Source of the DNA: Coffea arabica
Taxonomy: Eukaryota; Streptophyta; Magnoliopsida; Gentianales; Rubiaceae
Direction of reading: 5' to 3'
DNA length: 64,000 nt
Assembly (NCBI RefSeq): GCF_036785885.1
Contig: NC_092312.1
Coordinates: forward strand, 22,524,001 to 22,588,000
The position numbers and the translations under genes are program-made. The notes under the pieces were generated by a model. The model did no database searches. It was not told where the DNA came from and saw only the letters and a program-made list of their open reading frames with translations. Below are positions 59,516 to 64,000 of the stretch, piece after piece (within the stretch, counting starts at the first letter, position 1; every line of letters begins with the position of its first letter).

Positions 59516-60826
59516 TTAGATGCCACAGTAGGCCTTCAGTGGATTTTGAGTTTTCCGACCCTCATCTGTGCTTATGAATCCGAGAAAACCAAGATTGTCG
59601 AATGGCTTATATAATAAGGGGTGTTCATCGTCAACCAGCTCTGTTGGTGCCTCTACCAATTTCTTGCAATAGGAAAATTGTGCAATCGAATACCTTCCTT
59701 TTCCCTTCACAGTTACTCTATGAAATGGGGAATGCACTCTACCGTTGCTCCACGCCTGCATTTCAAAAATGTATACAATCAATGTATTAATATCCACCAG
59801 AGAAGTCAGTATTTACAACAAAAATACCTAAAGTTAATGGCACAAATGCCATGCCAGCATTCTAGATGATTTAGGTAGAAAACATCTGTGCGGCTTTTTT
59901 CCAACTTAGATAATGTATGGCGAAGCCATTACTGAATCCAGTTTTCTAATTGAACCAGATTGCAATGTTGTAACTAAGTTTAATATGATTCAGGCTTGCA
60001 GATTTAATGACAAAAAAAAAAGAAAATATCTCACCGAGAATGCGTCTCCAGCCATGATTACTACGGAGGAAGGAGGAAAATCAACAAGAATCCAGCTTCC
60101 ATTCTTCAACTGAACTTCTAAACCATTAACTTCATTCTGTTGAAGTATGGTTATGAAGTTCTTGTCAGTATGAGGAGTAGCATTGAGATTCTGTTCGGGT
60201 ACTCTGTACTTTGTGAATCTAAGAAAATAAGTCACTGATCCCACATGAGATTCGTGGTACTTCTCCACACCGTAACTTTCAAACACCAATTTGCTCACCA
60301 TTTTGTCTAATTCTGCTACTTGCTTTGCATAGCAGTGTAACTGTTCACTAGTCATGGAAACAGGATACTAAAAAAAAAAAAAGGTAAGCACTTCGGATAT
60401 GAATAATGAATAGTAGCAATAAACTATAAGAAGAATTGCATATTAATGGAAACAGGTTTACCAGATATGGTTATTTTTGGAGGGCCACATCTGATTTGTG
60501 AACTTCTGGACTGCTTCAAGATTTGTTGCATCTTCAATGCTCGTGCTTTCGTAGCGGGGCAGGTTCGGAAAATAACCAGAGAAGGGAATTTGAGAAGTGT
60601 TTTGGACTTTAATCTCCAACGGGAGGTCAAACAAATCTTGCAGCTCAGAGAATATGGAATCACTAACCTCTGAAGGATACTTATCATGAACAGCCATGAA
60701 ACCGCCATACTCTTCAAATGCCCGCGTGACTCTGTTTCGCGCTTCAGTCCAAGAATCTTTTCCAGATCGTAGGATTTCCTCCGTTAAATTTATGACCGGA
60801 AGCCTGATATTTGACACGGAATCCAT
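59516..60826 (-). CDS. AOP-like 2-oxoglutarate/Fe(II)-dependent dioxygenase, gene E
   Basis: Exons 60826-60462, 60347-60035 and 59755-59516 join in frame to 305 residues. Compared with genes C and D, exons 1 and 2 are each 9 bases shorter. Three residues are lost in the loop after QNTSQ (GYFPNLPRYES against GYYGPNPYLPLYES), and three just before the iron-binding motif (QNLNATPHTDK against QNETNLGVRPHTDK). H181-T-D183, H238 and R247-Y-S249 remain. Other changes include GCF to GGF in the N-terminal half. The in-frame nature of both losses and the intact ligands argue for a working enzyme with an altered pocket rather than decay. Confidence 0.85.
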
Positions 60827-60829
60827 GGT

Positions 60830-60966
60830 TTTATGCAGCCTCTTTCCTTATACGCACTCCCCCCTAGCTCAATTTAGCTTGACCAATTAACAATGAGGGC
60901 TAGCCAGCGCTGGTATTTAAAGAGCCAAGAAAGAGGATAAAACAGTCGGCAGCCAATAAAATAAAG
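60830..60966 (-). promoter_or_regulatory. Promoter of gene E
   Basis: TTTAAATA lies at 60914-60921 on the minus strand, about 90 bases before the ATG, in the block shared with gene D. Homology to D ends at about 60966. Confidence 0.55.
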
Positions 60967-61019
60967 ATAAGAGGAGAAGAGAATCCCGGGCGAGGGTCCG
61001 GCCTCAATTTTGCCTCTAT

Positions 61020-61140
61020 CCTTGTACGCACTTCCCCGTGGCTTGACCAATTAACAATAAGGGCTAGCCAGTGCTGGTACTTTCATGCTGCTGTGAGATT
61101 GGATTCAAAGATTTGAAGGGCCAAGAGGTTAAACAATTCA
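61020..61140 (-). pseudogene. Extra copy of the dioxygenase promoter block
   Basis: The blocks cgcacttccc, gcttgaccaattaacaataagggctagccag, tgctggtactttcatgctgctgtgag and ttcaaagatttgaagggcc recur here without a coding exon. They match 6640-6740 best. This is a leftover of an older duplicate. Confidence 0.55.
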
Positions 61141-61496
61141 GAATAGGGCAAAAAACCTGGGCGGCCATTAAACTTTTCTCAACATCATGTTTTGACCATC
61201 GAACTATTTTTTGTCAATTATTGACCACTAAACAACTTAATCAGTCCACCCGTGCCCATTTCGTCGGTAATGGCTGTTAATTTCTGAAATTAGCATTACA
61301 CGCGGCAAACCACAGGGGCAATTTTGTCCGTCAATCCACTGACCGTTCCCTTACATTAATACATCAACTGAAAAGAAAAAAAGAGCGGTAGAAACAAGCC
61401 AATCAAACAAACTGAAGTGTCTGGTCTTGTGGAGGAAACAATTGGGACTCAATTTCCAGCCCTAAATCCTATGTCAGAAATCGAAGAAGCCAAAGA

Positions 61497-62028
61497 ATGT
61501 CGAGACGCTCTCCTAAACCCATACCTAGATGCTCCTGCGGATTAACAGCAATGGTGAAGACCTCATGGACAAATTGGAACCCAGCAAGAAGATTTGTGGT
61601 CTGCACTTTAGGAGAGGTAAGATCTTAGAGAGGTAAGATGTTAGATTTGTAATGGAAATGTTATAACAAGAGGATTTAGTCTTGGAAAATGTAAATTGCA
61701 GGATAAGGGATGTGGTTTTTGGGAATGGTATGATCCAACAATGTGCGAAAGATCAACTCAAGTGATTCCTGGTTTGCTGCGAAGAATGAATAGAATGGAA
61801 AGTAATATGGAGGAATTAGAAACTTCAGCAAGAAGATGGGAAAATAAAGCTCAAAAATTGGAACTTAAAGTTGCAAAATTGGAGGGTGAAGTGAAAAAGT
61901 ACAAGACCAGAGAGCACTATCTCAAAAGAGCTCTTCTCGGTACATGGGCATTTCTATTGCTGTATTGTTTTTGCTGCTATCTGAAGACTGTTATTAAGAG
62001 TGACCATATGTTGGCCATCAAGGGATAG
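61497..62028 (+). CDS. GRF zinc finger, coiled-coil, C-terminal membrane-anchor protein of MULE-2
   Basis: Two exons, 61497-61616 and 61702-62028, give 148 residues. The zf-GRF spans the splice: RCSCGLTAMVKTSWTNWNPA, then RRFVVC from exon 1, and KGCGFWEWYD from exon 2. ERSTQVIPGLLRRM follows, matching MULE-1's RRATEIIPGLLRKI, then a coiled coil (about 68-112), a hydrophobic span (ALLGTWAFLLLYCFCCYL, about 118-135) and a short tail. MULE-1's copy lacks the intron. The donor region is duplicated (gagaggtaagat twice, 61612 and 61628). The second donor would put a TAG in frame, so the first must be used for a whole protein. Confidence 0.8.
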
Positions 62029-62536
62029 TTAATGTTGTTGGGTGATTGTGATGAAATGAGAGTAGTAAGGTTGAGTGGAGACAGCTTTTGGTGGTAGTGT
62101 CCGTAGCAATAGCAGACCAAAGATTCCCATGTTGTATTTTGTAGTGATTTTTTCATTGGTTTGCTTTCTTATGTAATGGAATCCCTACTGTAATTGTGTT
62201 ACTTTTTACTGAATGAATGGATGCAAGTTTTTTGTAGTTTCTGATGAATGCGGCATTATAACACAGAAAATTAAGACAAAAGGACCATTTCCATTAGATA
62301 AAACCAACTAGAAAAGTTTCCAATTTGCAAAAATACACAGCTTTCTGTTGAATAAGCAAAAAGATAGTGGATGAAAAACAAAAGGCATCCACCATAACAA
62401 AACAAAAGCCATCCACTATCAACATGAAGTGGATCCCATCAACTTAAATAAACTATTATAAGTCAAAAGACTTATGTACATATCAGTCACCATCATCAAC
62501 ATCTCGGATCACATCTAAAACTGTATCCAATTCCAT

Positions 62537-63988
62537 CTAACTTGCACCTGCACTTCTGCCTCTTGTAGATCTAGATCTAGATCTACCAGCATTTGCACCT
62601 CTTCTACCCCTCCACCTACCAACCTTGAAGGGTGGTTCCTTTCCCAAGTAGGCATAATTAGCATTAATCATCCCTTTGTCAGCATCAGTCAAGGGCCGTT
62701 TACCATTTCTGTTGAATTTCATGCCAGATCTAGAACTTGTAGCTGCTGGATCTGGTTGCTGAACTACTGGTATTGGCTGTTGAAGTGGTGGAGTTGGGTG
62801 TTGGGACATTAGATCTGATTGTTGAGTTGCAGATGCGATTGGTTGGCTTGGTTGGCTAGCTAATGGAGTTTCCTGTTGCTGTAGCCCTTGGGTCTCTATA
62901 CCTTGTGACTGGACTACTTTTGCTTGCTGTTTTCTTCTAGAAACCTTATACAAATGCCAGTTGATTAGAGACTATATGTATGTATACTATATGACATTTG
63001 AAATACATTGAACTGTATGTATACTCACATGTTTTTTCTTCTTTGGCTGGCCAGATTGTTGGTGCTCAGTCACCTCTTTGCATGTTGCAGCATTGTGCCC
63101 TGTTTTACCACATTTTCTGCAATGCATAGTGACATTTTTTCTAAGTTTTCTTCCATGGTTCTTCCCTTCTGTCTCATCTCTTCTCCTTGCCTTTTTTGGC
63201 CTCCCAGGCTGGACAGTGGGAATTGGAGGATCAAGTTGAAGCATGCTGGACTCAGGCCACAGTACTTGGCTGCTGATGGGTTGTAAGACATTATTATAAA
63301 TTTGTAAAAATAAGCTCTTGTAGTAATATTCCACAATCATTTCATGTGGATCATCCTCAGTTTGCTTTATTGCTGCAATGGCATGGGTACAAGGTAAACC
63401 AGATAATTCCCAGATTCGACAAGTGCAACTCTTCATTCTCAAATTCACAGCAAACTGGGAATTTCTTGGACCTTTTACCTGATAACCATCAATCCCATTG
63501 AACTGTGGGAACCACTGGAAAGATTCTTCAATTCTGTCCTCAACAATTTTTCTGATCAGAGGACCAGTTGAGTGTGGATATCTAGTCATGGCAGCCTTTC
63601 TTTTTTGAATTCTTTCCATCATCAGTTCTCTAATATTCTCCAAGCAAGATATAATTGGTTTATCCCTGGCCTCTAGTATATGTGAATTGAAAGATTCGCA
63701 CAGATTATTGACAATCATGTCACATTTAGTGTGAGGAGAAAAGTAAGCCTTACACCAATGCATCGGATGAGGAGCCTTCTCCACCCACTTGTATGCTTCA
63801 TTGTCATACTCTTTCAAGTCCTCAACAGCTTTCTTGTACATCTCAATTGTGCTGCTCCTAGCTATCGCCCACAGCATCCCTTTAAGTGCCTTTCCAGGAT
63901 GTTTCTTCTTGAAATTTTGATACATATGCTGCACACAATATCTATGCTCAGAGTTGGGTAGCACCTCGGATAATGCTCTGTCCAATCC
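62537..63988 (-). CDS. MURA transposase of MULE-2, C-terminal part
   Basis: Exons 63988-63029 and 62944-62537 give about 455 residues; earlier exons lie right of the window, since 63989-63990 is a splice acceptor. The protein resumes at GLDRALSEVLPNSEHRYC, just after the second catalytic Asp in this family. It continues through the helical insertion region, a SWIM zinc finger (SCTCRIWELSGLPCTHAIAA), a CCHC knuckle (CRKCGKTGHNAATC), a Q/P-rich stretch and a tail with LTDADKGMINANYAYLGKEP followed by an RG/RS-rich end. The same intron position and tail motif occur in MULE-1. No stop or shift was seen, so this copy could supply transposase for related elements. Confidence 0.85.
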
Positions 63989-64000
63989 CTGCACAAAAAC

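Larger units (their letters stand above)
61146..64000. mobile_element. MULE-2: second two-gene MULE, right end outside the window
   Basis: The left tip GGGCAAAAAACCTGGGCGGCC resembles the M2 tips (GGGTAAAA-x-CTGGATGGCC) at 11096 and 58318. From it a GRF zinc-finger gene reads rightwards, and a MURA transposase reads leftwards from beyond the window. The layout is the same as MULE-1. The frames seen here carry no stop or frameshift. Inverted repeat length and target duplication cannot be tested because the right end is missing. Confidence 0.8.

Overview
This is nuclear DNA of a flowering plant, most likely a eudicot. Supporting signs are AT-rich intergenic DNA, GT-AG introns, tRNA-derived SINEs, Mutator-like (MULE), hAT, Tourist-like and Helitron elements, and host genes of the plant-specific AOP-like 2-oxoglutarate dioxygenase (2ODD) family. 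The species cannot be read from the sequence.

The host genes are an array of five AOP-like 2ODD genes, all on the minus strand with the same three-exon structure. Genes A (2480-4501) and B (14487-15912) form one subgroup. Genes C (40070-41353), D (44082-45382) and E (59516-60826) form another. All five keep the Fe(II)-binding H-x-D...H and the 2-oxoglutarate-binding R-x-S. Flanks are duplicated with the genes: A/B share upstream DNA, D/E share about 2.6 kb, and all units share a downstream repeat block. Broken copies of the promoter and exon 1 start lie near 6.6, 57.0 and 61.1 kb. The array was therefore built by repeated segmental duplication.

The space between the genes is nested transposons. 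A Pack-MULE at 538-1720 carries a DUF716/TMEM45-like fragment. A MULE-type MITE family (7513-8322, 17404-18562) is also found inside larger composite inverted-repeat elements (11096-13135, 42916-43553, 58318-58988). A Helitron of about 17.7 kb (near 20516 to 38240) holds a solo LTR and encodes a RepHel transposase, an intact ten-exon RPA1-like protein and a protein with two B3 domains. A hAT MITE (46843-47380), a purine/pyrimidine-rich element (47463-48462) and a SINE (56701-56905) follow.

Two MULEs on the right share one two-gene layout. MULE-1 (50229-55902) has 198-bp inverted repeats and a perfect 9-bp target duplication. MULE-2 starts at 61146 and runs off the window. Each has a MURA transposase on the minus strand and, facing it from the other end, a small gene for a GRF zinc finger, a coiled coil and a C-terminal membrane anchor. 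This convergent pair resembles the mudrA/mudrB layout of maize MuDR with a different second gene. It is the best candidate here for a poorly described system. MULE-1's transposase is broken by several stops and frameshifts while its GRF gene is open; the visible part of MULE-2 looks whole.
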